Positions 45,285 through 54,219 of a stretch of 64,000 nt of DNA are shown here, piece after piece. The notes beneath the pieces are model-generated. The model made no database searches and was not told where the DNA came from. It saw only the letters and a list, made by a program, of their open reading frames with translations. Source of the DNA: Nodosilinea sp. LEGE 06152. Its GTDB lineage: Bacteria > Cyanobacteriota > Cyanobacteriia > Phormidesmidales > Phormidesmidaceae. How positions within the stretch are numbered: position 1 is the first letter of the stretch; each line of letters opens with the position of its first letter. The position numbers and the translations under genes were made by a program. The DNA is taken from the NCBI RefSeq assembly GCF_015207525.1, contig NZ_JADEWR010000007.1, positions 205,765 through 269,764 on the forward strand, written 5' to 3'.

Positions 45285-46610
45285 ATGAAAAAAGTATTCG
45301 TTCTCGATACCAACGTATTGCTTCACGATCCGATGGCAATGTTCAGGTTTGAGGACAATGATGTGGTGCTACCCATCACCATTATCGAAGAGCTCGATCG
45401 CTTTAAAAAGGGCACCGCTGACACCGGCCGCAACGCCCGCTACGTGTCGCGCACGCTGGATGAACTGCGCCAGCAGGGCTCGCTGGTGCAGGGCGTTCCC
45501 CTGGAGCAGGGCGGCACCCTGAAAGTAGCCCTGTGCCACCGCGACACTCTGCGCCAGCTGCCCGCTGAGCTGGAGGGCGACCAGGGCGACAACGCCATTC
45601 TCGCTGTGGCAATGGAGTACAAGCACCACCACGATATGCCCGTGGTGCTGGTCAGCAAAGACACCAACCTGCGCATTAAGGCCGATGCCGTGGGCCTGGT
45701 GGCTGAAGACTACGAAACTGACAAGGTCGATATTGACGACCTTTACACTGGCACCCTGGAGGTGATGACCTCCGCCGAGGCGATTAGCCAGCTGTTTGGC
45801 GACGGTCACCTGAGGCTGGATGTGCCGCTGTACCCCAATCAGGCCATTACCCTGGTGGATGAGGCCAACCCCACCCACACCGCCCTGGCCCTGGTGCAGG
45901 GCAGCAGCGGCAAGCTGGTGCCCCTGGGCAAACTGCCCCACGCTGGGGTGTCGCGGGTGCAGCCCCGCAACCGTGAGCAGCGCTTTGCCTTTGAGCTGCT
46001 GTTGCAGGATTCAATTTCGATGGTGACGCTGGTGGGTAAGGCGGGTACGGGCAAGACGCTGCTTGCGATCGCCGCCGGGGTGCAAAAGGTGGCCGACGAG
46101 CGCCTCTACTCGCGCCTGCTGATCGCTCGCCCGATCGTGCCTTTGGGCCGCGACATTGGCTATTTGCCCGGCGATATTCGCGACAAGCTCAACCCCTGGA
46201 TGCAGCCCCTCTACGACAACTTTGACCTGATTTTTGGCACCCAGGATATGCGCGGTCGCCCCGAACACTGGCGGCGCGGTCACGAAGAAATGATCGAGCA
46301 GGGGCTATTGCAGATTGAGCCCTTGACATACATTCGCGGGCGATCGATTCCCAAGCAGTTTCTCGTTGTGGATGAGGCGCAAAACCTTACCCCCCACGAG
46401 GTCAAAACCATTCTCACCCGAGCCGGGGAAGGCACCAAAATTATTCTCACAGGCGACCCCGAGCAGATCGATAACCCCTACGTCGATGCGTCGAGCAACG
46501 GCCTCACCTACGTAGTCGAGCGTTTCAAGGGTGAAGCCCTGGCAGGGCACATCAGCCTAACTAAAGGGGAGCGATCGAGCCTGGCCGAGCGGGCTGCAAT
46601 GCTGCTGTAA
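45285..46610 (+). CDS. PIN-PhoH fusion protein (PhoH2 type)
   Basis: A protein of about 441 aa joining an N-terminal PIN ribonuclease domain to a PhoH ATPase. PIN (residues about 1-135): MKKVFVLDTNVLLHDP, IEELDRFKKG, and acidic residues in QGDNAILAVA and VLVSKDTNLRIKAD. PhoH begins near residue 240, with Walker A LVGKAGTGKTLLAIAAG, LIARPIVPLGRDIGYLPGD, PLTYIRGRSIP, Walker B FLVVDEAQNLTPHEVKTILTRAG and ILTGDPEQID. I use the ATG at 45285; a GTG at 45270 is possible. PhoH2 proteins are RNA helicase/RNases. Two small genes follow in the same orientation. Confidence 0.9.
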   Translation: MKKVFVLDTNVLLHDPMAMFRFEDNDVVLPITIIEELDRFKKGTADTGRNARYVSRTLDELRQQGSLVQGVPLEQGGTLKVALCHRDTLRQLPAELEGDQGDNAILAVAMEYKHHHDMPVVLVSKDTNLRIKADAVGLVAEDYETDKVDIDDLYTGTLEVMTSAEAISQLFGDGHLRLDVPLYPNQAITLVDEANPTHTALALVQGSSGKLVPLGKLPHAGVSRVQPRNREQRFAFELLLQDSISMVTLVGKAGTGKTLLAIAAGVQKVADERLYSRLLIARPIVPLGRDIGYLPGDIRDKLNPWMQPLYDNFDLIFGTQDMRGRPEHWRRGHEEMIEQGLLQIEPLTYIRGRSIPKQFLVVDEAQNLTPHEVKTILTRAGEGTKIILTGDPEQIDNPYVDASSNGLTYVVERFKGEALAGHISLTKGERSSLAERAAMLL

Positions 46611-46651
46611 GGTTGGCGTAGCGGAGCCAATTTGGTTTTAAGGATAGACGC

Positions 46652-46981
46652 ATGAAGTTGCCAAATGGAGCGTACGCGGTTATCCCTATAGATAAACTAA
46701 CGAATTATTGCCTAAATCCAAATCATTCGTCGGGTAAGCACAAAGCTAGAGTCTTTGCATCAGCGTTAGGCATCACAGTTGATAACGCCGATGAATTGCA
46801 ACAGCTTATTGCTCAAGCGGCAGCTGAAGGAGAAGTCGTTCAGCAGGATAGAACTGCGTTTGGCCAGCTGTATAAGGTAGATTGGGCAATAGACAATCAA
46901 GGCTCTGTTGTGCTACGAGCCCTTTGGGAAATTCGCGTTGATCAATCTAACCCTCGTTTAGTGTCAGCCTTTATTAAGTAA
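46652..46981 (+). CDS. DUF6883 domain protein
   Basis: A 109-aa soluble protein matching the DUF6883 pattern. It begins with MKLPNGAYAVIPIDKLTNYC, followed by LNPNHSSGKHKARVFASALG, and ends in a LWEIRVDQSNPRLVSAFI strand. This module also occurs at the C-terminus of phage minor-head and polymorphic-toxin-like proteins, which has led to the idea that it is an effector domain, but activity is unproven. Only 5 bp separate it from the DUF4926 gene, indicating an operon pair. It begins 41 bp after the PIN-PhoH gene. The base composition is AT-richer than its neighbour. Confidence 0.8.
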   Translation: MKLPNGAYAVIPIDKLTNYCLNPNHSSGKHKARVFASALGITVDNADELQQLIAQAAAEGEVVQQDRTAFGQLYKVDWAIDNQGSVVLRALWEIRVDQSNPRLVSAFIK

Positions 46982-46986
46982 GTCTT

Positions 46987-47247
46987 ATGCCAGCCCTGAC
47001 TAGCCTTGATACGGTTGCAAACCTAAAGCCGATCGCTCGCGATCGCCTGACTTTAGTTGAGTCTGAGTATCAATCTATTCAGCACTTACCGGTTGGGCAA
47101 GTCGGCACTGTGCTAGAGGTCTATGCTGGCGATCAGCCCAGCTACTTGGTTGAATTCGCCGATTCAAAGGGACGTGAATACGCCGTAGCGATTCTAAAAC
47201 CAGACGAGTTGCTAGCGCTGCACTACGAACTAGCGTTAGCGAGCTGA
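46987..47247 (+). CDS. DUF4926 domain protein
   Basis: An 86-aa protein with the DUF4926 core (HLPVGQVGTVLEVYAGDQPS, then YLVEFADSKGREYAVAILKPDELLAL). This is a small SH3-like beta-barrel. It follows the DUF6883 gene after 5 bp. DUF4926 genes are frequently found beside small uncharacterised genes, and an antidote or accessory role is possible but not shown. It ends at 47247, before a 360-bp gap. Confidence 0.82.
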   Translation: MPALTSLDTVANLKPIARDRLTLVESEYQSIQHLPVGQVGTVLEVYAGDQPSYLVEFADSKGREYAVAILKPDELLALHYELALAS

Positions 47248-47607
47248 CTGTTAATTCTGTTCTGCCAATATGTAGCTAGTAAGTACGCGCACAACCTTGT
47301 TGATGCGCACAGTGGGCTATGACGCGCTCCACTCGCGTACTTCGGTAAAATTGGCGATCGCATTACCGCTTCAGTTGCCCACCGTCTCCGCTTGATCTAA
47401 ACGCCATGAACCCCTCACACTGTTGAGCTGTTGTAATAAAACGCTATTCAAATCAACGCCAAACGGCATTGACGGAAACAGACAGTGCCCCTGTACGCAC
47501 GTTTTTTTTAACTCTTCTTGAATAGAAATTAACCTTTATACGTGCTTCCCATAGCCTCCCCTCAAGTTGTTAGGATCACCACGAAACCCAATAGCAACGG
47601 AGATCCT
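47248..47607. other. 360-bp gap with interrupted inverted repeat
   Basis: No gene is visible. AAGTACGCG (47281-47289) and CGCGTACTT (47334-47342) form an interrupted dyad enclosing a GTGCGCA/TGCGCAC-like core. This could be a terminator-like end for the DUF4926 gene. The sequence becomes AT-rich near 47500-47545, a likely promoter region for the next gene. GGAGATC precedes the ATG at 47608. Confidence 0.45.
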
Positions 47608-48120
47608 ATGACTCGCTTCCTCGTAGCCGTAGTGGATGGTGCCAAAGCTCGGTTCTTAACGCTAGAACCCCTAGAAGCCCCCGAGTTAGAGTCTGGTCCT
47701 GACCTGACCGAACGTTGCGAATTGCTCAACCCAGCGATAGAAATGGCGGGCCAAGACCTGTGGGCCAATACCAAGACGGGCCGCAACCGAGGCAGCGGCG
47801 GCGGCGGCCACAGCTATGACGACCACCGCAGCAATCATCTGGTGGAATTTGAGCGCCGCTTTGCCCAGGCGATCGCGGCGCAGATGGAGTCTCTGGCGAC
47901 AGCCTACGAACTCAACACCCTGGTGCTGGTGGCAGAGCCGCAGATTTTAGGTATTTTGCGCGACTGTTTGGCGGGGGCAAACGGGCGGCTGCAGGTGCAA
48001 GAACTGGCCAAAGACCTGTGCAAGATGACGCCCCGCCAGCTGCAAGACTATCTGGCCCAGCGCAGCCTGTTGCCCACCCGCCAGGTGGCGATCGCCGCCG
48101 GCCGCTCTAGGCGGGGTTAA
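47608..48120 (+). CDS. Host attachment family protein (baeRF-like)
   Basis: A 170-aa protein of the 'required for attachment to host cells' family (PF10116), related to archaeo-eukaryotic release-factor-like domains. It begins MTRFLVAVVDGAKARFLTLE and ends with VQELAKDLCKMTPRQLQDYL. A Gly/Ser/Asn-rich loop (TGRNRGSGGGGHSYDDHRSN) lies in the middle. I choose the ATG at 47608, which has a GGAGAT ribosome-binding site. The 3' end overlaps the convergent EAL gene by 14 bp. The family name derives from a plant-associated bacterium, and the role here is unknown. Confidence 0.85.
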   Translation: MTRFLVAVVDGAKARFLTLEPLEAPELESGPDLTERCELLNPAIEMAGQDLWANTKTGRNRGSGGGGHSYDDHRSNHLVEFERRFAQAIAAQMESLATAYELNTLVLVAEPQILGILRDCLAGANGRLQVQELAKDLCKMTPRQLQDYLAQRSLLPTRQVAIAAGRSRRG

Positions 48121-49462
48121 CCGGAGCGATCGCCAGGGGCTGGCCCACCAGCCCTAACGCCTCCGTCAGCGGCAGGGGATGGCTGAACAAGAAGCCCTGA
48201 CCAATCTCGCAGCCCATAGCCTGCAGAGCCACCATCTGGGCTGGGGTTTCTATGCCTTCGGCCACGGTGGGTAGGCCCAGCTGGCGGGCGATGTCGATGA
48301 TTGCGCTGACCAAGATTTTGGCGCGATCGCTGGTACACAGCTTTTGAATAAACGACCTGTCGATCTTGAGGCAGTCAATTTCGCAACGCTCTAGATAGTT
48401 GAGGCTGGAGTAGCCGGTGCCAAAGTCGTCGAGCGAAACCTCAAACCCGGCGGCTCTGCACTTACCAATCGAATCGATTGCTTCTATCTCATCTAAAAAG
48501 ACGCGCTCGGTGACCTCAAGCTTAATTTGTTGGGCCTTAACTTGATGGCGCTGGGTGCAGGCCATGAGCCGATCAAAAAAGTCGGGCTGCTGAAACTGCC
48601 GCACTGAAATATTGATACTAATAAAAAAATCGGCGCTGCTCTGGCCAATGCGATCGAGCTGGTCTTGAAAACGCCGCAAATCGGCGCAGGAATGCTCTAA
48701 TATCCAGTCGCCCATAGGCAAAATCAGCGTTGTTTCTTCCGCCAGTGCAATAAATTGTTGGGGGTTCACCAAACCTCGCTGGGGGCATTGCCACCGCAGC
48801 AGCGACTCAAACCCAATTACCCTTCGATTGTGCAGATTTAGAAGCGGCTGATACACCAGAAAAAGCTCGTCGTTGCGCACGGCATTTTGCAGATCGGCCT
48901 CTAGTTTAATATCGTCTAAAATTTGCTGGTACTGCTGATTTTTGGCGTAGGTTTTTTCGGAGACGGCGGGGCGAGGCAGGCCTACGTGAGGGGTGGCTAG
49001 CGCTTTAAGGTAGGCATTGTAGGCCCGGTTGCGGTGCAGCGACATAGAAATAAACAGCCGCACCATGGGCGATGACGATTCTATGCGCTCGGCCACCTGG
49101 GCCGCAGATACTACAATGCAGCGGCAGGGGCAGATGGCCTTGGCTGAGGCCGACCGGGGCGCGGCATCGATAATGCCCATTTCACCAAAAATGTCGCCTG
49201 GCCCCAGCACGCTGAGCTGCAGGGAATCTTCCCCAGAACCCACAAAAATTTCGACGTAGCCCGACTCGATAATGTAGGCCCGGTCGGCAGAGCTGCCCTC
49301 TGTGAAAATGGTGTCGCCAGCACTGAAGAGACGAATGGTGCACTCCGGCGATACGGCAATATCGGCCACTAGAGCACTGCTATCGTGATCGGGTGGAACA
49401 GCTTCTGCAGGAACTACCCCCGCCGCCACTAGGGGGCCGTTTAGGGAGGCGATATTTTTCAT
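48107..49462 (-). CDS. Cyclic-nucleotide-binding / EAL c-di-GMP phosphodiesterase
   Basis: A 451-aa signalling protein without membrane segments. Residues about 38-155 form a cNMP-binding domain, with the phosphate-binding cassette FGEMGIIDAAPRSASAKA. Residues about 195-440 form an EAL domain. Active-site elements look intact: FESLLRW (ESL variant of EAL), KLEVTERVFLD, LDDFGTGYSSLNYL, CLKIDRSFI, PTVAEGIET and the late IGQGFLFSHPL. It should hydrolyse c-di-GMP under control of cAMP or cGMP. It is convergent with the host-attachment gene, overlapping it by 14 bp, and divergent from mdh. Confidence 0.9.
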   Translation of the reverse strand: MKNIASLNGPLVAAGVVPAEAVPPDHDSSALVADIAVSPECTIRLFSAGDTIFTEGSSADRAYIIESGYVEIFVGSGEDSLQLSVLGPGDIFGEMGIIDAAPRSASAKAICPCRCIVVSAAQVAERIESSSPMVRLFISMSLHRNRAYNAYLKALATPHVGLPRPAVSEKTYAKNQQYQQILDDIKLEADLQNAVRNDELFLVYQPLLNLHNRRVIGFESLLRWQCPQRGLVNPQQFIALAEETTLILPMGDWILEHSCADLRRFQDQLDRIGQSSADFFISINISVRQFQQPDFFDRLMACTQRHQVKAQQIKLEVTERVFLDEIEAIDSIGKCRAAGFEVSLDDFGTGYSSLNYLERCEIDCLKIDRSFIQKLCTSDRAKILVSAIIDIARQLGLPTVAEGIETPAQMVALQAMGCEIGQGFLFSHPLPLTEALGLVGQPLAIAPVNPA

Positions 49463-49859
49463 AGCAGGAACGCTTTTGAGGAACGATTTTCAGGAGCGAC
49501 GGCAATCGGAATTGGTTTGTGAATAGAAACCAGGCATCCTGCCCGTACAGGCGGGATACCTATCCTACAAATTTTCACGATGTACGGGGATCACCATATG
49601 TCTAAGCATCCCCTATTTTTCTGAAGTCGCTGATGACTAGATTATGAAGTGTCAGTAAGCATTTTCAGAAGGGCTGGGCAATCACAAAAGCGCAGTGTAT
49701 CGGTCACCTGGGGTCATGATCTAAATCACAACGGAGGGGGGCTAAACGGCCTGACATCCGCCAAAATATGGGCGTATCTCTGCTGACCTGGTTGCCCAAA
49801 CGGCCGGGCCGCGCGATCGCTACTATCTCGACCTACTCCTAAAAATCCCTATTAACGCC
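49463..49859. promoter_or_regulatory. 397-bp divergent promoter region, EAL / mdh
   Basis: No gene is visible. It contains a stem-loop AGGCATCCTGCCC/GGCGGGATACCT (49532-49561) of a kind dispersed in cyanobacterial intergenic DNA. Both genes must be transcribed from within this gap. No specific promoter boxes can be assigned. Confidence 0.45.
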
Positions 49860-50828
49860 ATGACCGCTCACTCTGTTTCGTCTGTTCACTCGTCTAGACA
49901 GGTCACAGTCGTGGGGGCTGGCAACGTGGGCAGCACCCTGGCCCAGCGCGTGCTCGAACACAACTTAGCCAACGTGGTGCTGATCGACATCGTGGCGGGG
50001 AGACCCCAGGGCGTAGCGCTAGATTTGGCCCAGGCGGCGGGTAGCGAAGGCCACAACCGCACCATTGTGGGCACCAACGATTACCAGGACACCGCCAATT
50101 CCGACATTGTGGTAATTACCGCCGGGCTGCCCCGCCGCCCTGGCATGACCCGCGACGACCTCACCCAGACCAACGGCAAGATTGTGATCGAGACGGTGCG
50201 CCAGGCCCTGTCGGTGTCACCCCTAGCCAGCATTATCGTGGTGACCAATCCGCTCGATGTGATGGCCTACCTGGCTTGGAAAGCCAGCGGGCTGCCCTCC
50301 CAGCGGGTGATAGGCATGGCCGGGGTGCTCGACTCGGCCCGGTTTCAACGCTTTATCGCCTGGGAACTGGGAGTACCCCCCCAGGATGTATCGGCGATGG
50401 TGTTGGGTGGTCACGGCGACTTAATGGTGCCCCTGCCCCGCTACACTACCGTCAGCGGCATTCCGGTGGGCGAGCTGATCAGCGCCGATCGCCTGGCCAC
50501 GCTCATCGATCGCACCCGCAACGGCGGCGCTGAGATTGTGCAGCTGCTCAAGCAGGGCGGTGCTTACTACGCCCCAGCCTCGTCGGCCTGCGTGATGGTG
50601 GAGGCGATACTGCGGCATCAGCGACGCATTCTGCCCCTGGCGGCCCGCTTGAGCGGCCAGTACGGCCTCGACGACCTATACCTGGGGGTGCCCTGTCGCC
50701 TGGGGCAGGGGGGCGTTGAAGAGATTTTCGAACTGTCGCTGACGGCCGATGAGCAGGAGGCGCTGGCGCGATCGGCGGACTCGGTTAAAGAGCAGCTGCA
50801 GGGGGCTTTGGCCCTGCTGGATGTATGA
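49860..50828 (+). CDS. mdh: Malate dehydrogenase
   Basis: NAD-dependent malate/oxaloacetate oxidoreductase of the LDH-like MDH type, 322 aa. The Rossmann fold begins VTVVGAGNVGSTLAQRV. The substrate loop reads ITAGLPRRPGMTRDDL, where the arginine after Leu-Pro-Arg favours malate over lactate. VVTNPLDVM and the catalytic-His region VLGGHGDLMVPLPRYTTV follow. The C-terminal part contains APASSACVMVEAI. The first ~12 residues are a non-conserved Ser-rich leader. Confidence 0.94.
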   Translation: MTAHSVSSVHSSRQVTVVGAGNVGSTLAQRVLEHNLANVVLIDIVAGRPQGVALDLAQAAGSEGHNRTIVGTNDYQDTANSDIVVITAGLPRRPGMTRDDLTQTNGKIVIETVRQALSVSPLASIIVVTNPLDVMAYLAWKASGLPSQRVIGMAGVLDSARFQRFIAWELGVPPQDVSAMVLGGHGDLMVPLPRYTTVSGIPVGELISADRLATLIDRTRNGGAEIVQLLKQGGAYYAPASSACVMVEAILRHQRRILPLAARLSGQYGLDDLYLGVPCRLGQGGVEEIFELSLTADEQEALARSADSVKEQLQGALALLDV

Positions 50829-50954
50829 GGATTGGGCGATCGCCGTCAGCCAGGAGCGCCGAGGCAACCGCCAGGGACCGAACAACAGTTATTAAAATGG
50901 CAGAATCGATAGGTACACTGTCTGTTAACACGGTTCCACGCTCCAGGTTTTGCG

Positions 50955-53900
50955 ATGACGGCCTCCATTCCCGCCCTTTCTGCCCAGTATGACCCCACTC
51001 AAACCGAGACGAAGTGGCAAACTCGGTGGGAGTCAAACCAGGTCTTTAAAGCCGACCCCGACCATCCGGGCGAGCCCTACTGCGTGGTGATTCCGCCGCC
51101 GAACGTGACCGGCAGCCTGCACATGGGCCACGCCTTTGAGAACGCCCTGATCGATACTCTGGTACGCTACCAGCGCATGGCCGGGCGCAACACCCTGTGG
51201 CTGCCCGGCACCGACCACGCCAGCATTGCGGTCAGCGCAATTTTAGATCGGCAGTTCCAGGCCGAGGGGTTGAAGAAGGAGGATGTGGGGCGCGATCGCT
51301 ATCTGGAGCGCGCCTGGGAATGGAAGGCTGAGTCGGGCGGCACCATCGTCAACCAGCTGCGCAAGCTGGGCGTCTCGGTCGACTGGAGCCGCGAGCGCTT
51401 CACCATGGATGAAGGGCTCAACACTGCGGTGCTGACCGCCTTTACCCAGCTCTACGACGAGGAGCTGATCTACCGGGGCAACTACATGGTCAACTGGTGC
51501 CCCGCCAGCCAGTCGGCGGTATCTGACCTGGAGGTGGAGCAGCGGGAGGTGGACGGCCATCTGTGGCACTTCCGCTACCCCTTCACCGACGGCTCCGGCT
51601 ACCTAGAAGTAGCCACCACCCGCCCCGAAACGATGCTGGGCGACACGGCGGTGGCGGTTAACCCCAACGACGATCGCTACCGCGATATGGTGGGCAAAAC
51701 CCTGACGCTGCCGATTGTCAACCGCGAAATTCCGGTGATTGCCGATGAGTATGTGGATGCCGACTTTGGCACCGGCTGTGTCAAAGTCACCCCCGCCCAC
51801 GACCTCAACGACTTTGCCATGGGCCAGCGCCACAACCTGCCCATGATCACCGTCATGAACAAAGACGGCACCATGAACGAAAACACCGCCCACTTTCAGG
51901 GGCTAGACCGCTTCGAGGCCCGCAGTGCGGTGGTGCGTCAGCTCGATAACGAGGGTTTTTTGGTGCGTATCGAGGACTACCGCCACACGGTGCCCTACAG
52001 CGATCGCGGCAAGGTGCCCATCGAGCCACTGCTCTCAACTCAGTGGTTCGTGAAGATTCGCCCCCTGGCAGACAAAGCGCTCGACTATCTCGACAACCGC
52101 CAGGAACCTAAGTTTGTGCCCGAGCGCTGGACTAAGGTTTACCGCGACTGGCTGGTGAACCTTAAAGACTGGTGCATCTCGCGCCAGCTCTGGTGGGGCC
52201 ACCAGATTCCCGCCTGGTATGCCGTGAGCGAAACCAACGGCGAAATCACCGACGACACGCCCTTTGTGGTGGCCGCGACGGAAGCAGAGGCCAGGGCCAA
52301 GGCCACCGAGCGCTTTGGCGAATGGGTGGATCTGGTGCGCGACCCCGACGTGCTCGACACCTGGTTTTCGTCAGGTCTGTGGCCCTTTTCCACCATGGGC
52401 TGGCCCGACGAATCGGCTCAGGATTTCCAGACCTACTACCCCACCACCACCCTGGTCACCGGCTTCGATATCATCTTTTTCTGGGTGGCTCGCATGACCC
52501 TGATGGCCGGGCATTTTACCGACACCATGCCCTTCGAGACCGTCTACATTCACGGCCTGGTGCGGGACGAAAACAACAAAAAAATGTCGAAGTCGGCCAA
52601 CAACGGCATTGACCCGCTGGTGCTGATCAATAAGTACGGCACCGACGCCCTGCGCTACACGCTGATTCGCGAAGTCACCGGAGCGGGTCAGGACATTCGC
52701 CTGGAGTACGATCGCAACACCGACGAATCGGCCTCAGTCGAAGCCAGCCGCAACTTCACCAACAAGCTGTGGAACGCCTCCCGCTTTGTGATGATGAACC
52801 TGGGCGGGCAGTCTCCCGCCAGCCTGGGCGCGCCCGATCTAGACAGGCTGGAGCTGGCCGATCGCTGGATTCTCTCCCGCTTTAACCGGGTGGTGCAGAG
52901 CGTGCGCGACAACCTCGACCAGTACGGCATGGGCGAAGCCGCTAAGGAACTCTACGAATTTGTCTGGGGCGACTTCTGCGACTGGTACATCGAGCTGGTC
53001 AAGCCGCGCCTGCAGGGCGAGGGATCGGAAAAGTTTACCGCAGCTCAGCAGACCCTGGCCTTTGTGCTCGATGGCATTCTCAAGCTGCTGCACCCGTTTA
53101 TGCCCCACATTACCGAGGAGCTGTGGCACACCCTCAACCAGGTGGGCGACGACCAGTTTTTGGCCGTGCAGCCCTACCCAGCGGTGCAGCCTGACCGTAT
53201 TGACGATGCCCTAGAGCAGCAGTTTGCCCTGGTGTTTAACACCGTGCGCACCGTGCGCAACCTGCGGGCCGAGGCGGGCATCAAGCCCAGCCTGCGCATC
53301 GAAACCATTCTGGAAAGCGACAGCGCCGCCGAGCGCCACATTCTGCACGACACCGCCGACTACATCAAAGACCTGGGCAAAATCGACACCCTGGTCATTT
53401 TGGGTGGCAAGCAGCCCGTTTCCACCGCCCACGCCCTCGAAGCGGGGGCAGAACCCAGTCCTTTGGCAAAGCTCAGCGACAACCCCGTGGTGGCCGAGGT
53501 GCAGGATTTTTGGCACACCATGCTGCCTCTGTTTGAAGAGCCCCTGCACTACGCCGGGTCCTTCTTTGCCGACATTCGCCGTCCGGCTTTTACCCTGCTG
53601 TGGATTTTTGCCGGGCTGGTGGGGCTCAAGTTTGCCGGGGCTTTGGTGACAGCCGTAGACAGCACCCCGATTTTTGGCCCGCTGATGGAGCTGGTCGGCT
53701 TTTGGGTCGTGTTTAACTTTGTGCGGCAGAATTTGCTCACGGGGAGCGATCGCCAGCGGCTCGGCCAAACCTACCAGACCTGGCGACGCAGGGTGCTAGG
53801 CGCTGACTCGCCATCCTCTCAACTGACCCCGCCCCGATCGCGGCCCGTTCCTGCACCTATAGAGTCGCAAAACGGCAGTAGCGGCGCGATCGCCCCGGCC

Positions 53901-54182
53901 GCAGAAACAACTGAACCGCCCCAAAAGCTATTTGCTGGAGTAACCGGCACGGTGCAGGTGCTAATTCCCCTGACTGGCGTGGTCGATGTCGACGCCCTCA
54001 GGGCCAAAGTCGAGAAAGACCTGGGCAAAGTCGAGGCCGAAATCAAGTCGCTCTCGGGGCGGCTGAGCAATGCTGGCTTTGTCGATAAGGCCCCGGCTGA
54101 CGTTGTCCAGGGGGCGCGCGATGCCCTGGCCGAGGCCGAGGCCCAGGCGGCCATTCTAAAGTCGCGACTGGCCATGCTCTAG
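50955..54182 (+). CDS. valS: Valyl-tRNA synthetase with CAAD membrane domain
   Basis: Class I synthetase of 1075 aa, longer than the usual ~900. HIGH is [13 protein letters not shown], the editing domain is central ([21 protein letters not shown]), and KMSKS is [14 protein letters not shown]. Residues about 838-950 are extra and match the cyanobacterial CAAD domain. They comprise [20 protein letters not shown], a first hydrophobic helix ([20 protein letters not shown]) and a second ([19 protein letters not shown]). A Pro/Ala linker leads to the normal C-terminal coiled-coil arm ([21 protein letters not shown]). CAAD is known to place synthetases on thylakoid membranes. Confidence 0.96.
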   Translation: MTASIPALSAQYDPTQTETKWQTRWESNQVFKADPDHPGEPYCVVIPPPNVTGSLHMGHAFENALIDTLVRYQRMAGRNTLWLPGTDHASIAVSAILDRQFQAEGLKKEDVGRDRYLERAWEWKAESGGTIVNQLRKLGVSVDWSRERFTMDEGLNTAVLTAFTQLYDEELIYRGNYMVNWCPASQSAVSDLEVEQREVDGHLWHFRYPFTDGSGYLEVATTRPETMLGDTAVAVNPNDDRYRDMVGKTLTLPIVNREIPVIADEYVDADFGTGCVKVTPAHDLNDFAMGQRHNLPMITVMNKDGTMNENTAHFQGLDRFEARSAVVRQLDNEGFLVRIEDYRHTVPYSDRGKVPIEPLLSTQWFVKIRPLADKALDYLDNRQEPKFVPERWTKVYRDWLVNLKDWCISRQLWWGHQIPAWYAVSETNGEITDDTPFVVAATEAEARAKATERFGEWVDLVRDPDVLDTWFSSGLWPFSTMGWPDESAQDFQTYYPTTTLVTGFDIIFFWVARMTLMAGHFTDTMPFETVYIHGLVRDENNKKMSKSANNGIDPLVLINKYGTDALRYTLIREVTGAGQDIRLEYDRNTDESASVEASRNFTNKLWNASRFVMMNLGGQSPASLGAPDLDRLELADRWILSRFNRVVQSVRDNLDQYGMGEAAKELYEFVWGDFCDWYIELVKPRLQGEGSEKFTAAQQTLAFVLDGILKLLHPFMPHITEELWHTLNQVGDDQFLAVQPYPAVQPDRIDDALEQQFALVFNTVRTVRNLRAEAGIKPSLRIETILESDSAAERHILHDTADYIKDLGKIDTLVILGGKQPVSTAHALEAGAEPSPLAKLSDNPVVAEVQDFWHTMLPLFEEPLHYAGSFFADIRRPAFTLLWIFAGLVGLKFAGALVTAVDSTPIFGPLMELVGFWVVFNFVRQNLLTGSDRQRLGQTYQTWRRRVLGADSPSSQLTPPRSRPVPAPIESQNGSSGAIAPAAETTEPPQKLFAGVTGTVQVLIPLTGVVDVDALRAKVEKDLGKVEAEIKSLSGRLSNAGFVDKAPADVVQGARDALAEAEAQAAILKSRLAML

Positions 54183-54219
54183 CGGCTCACGTCTCACTAT
54201 ATTGGGCTCGATCTAGCCG

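Noticed and set aside
45369-45941. 190-codon minus-strand ORF opposite the PIN-PhoH gene
   Set aside because: Antisense to a gene with clear PIN and PhoH motifs; the translation is low-complexity Gln/Gly/His-rich.
49532-49561. Terminator for mdh or the EAL gene
   Set aside because: It lies in the divergent promoter gap upstream of both genes, so it cannot terminate either. It is more likely a dispersed palindrome.
53211-53768. 185-codon minus-strand ORF opposite valS
   Set aside because: Antisense to the CAAD-bearing part of valS. The plus frame has the hydrophobic helices and linker expected, and the minus frame has no motif.
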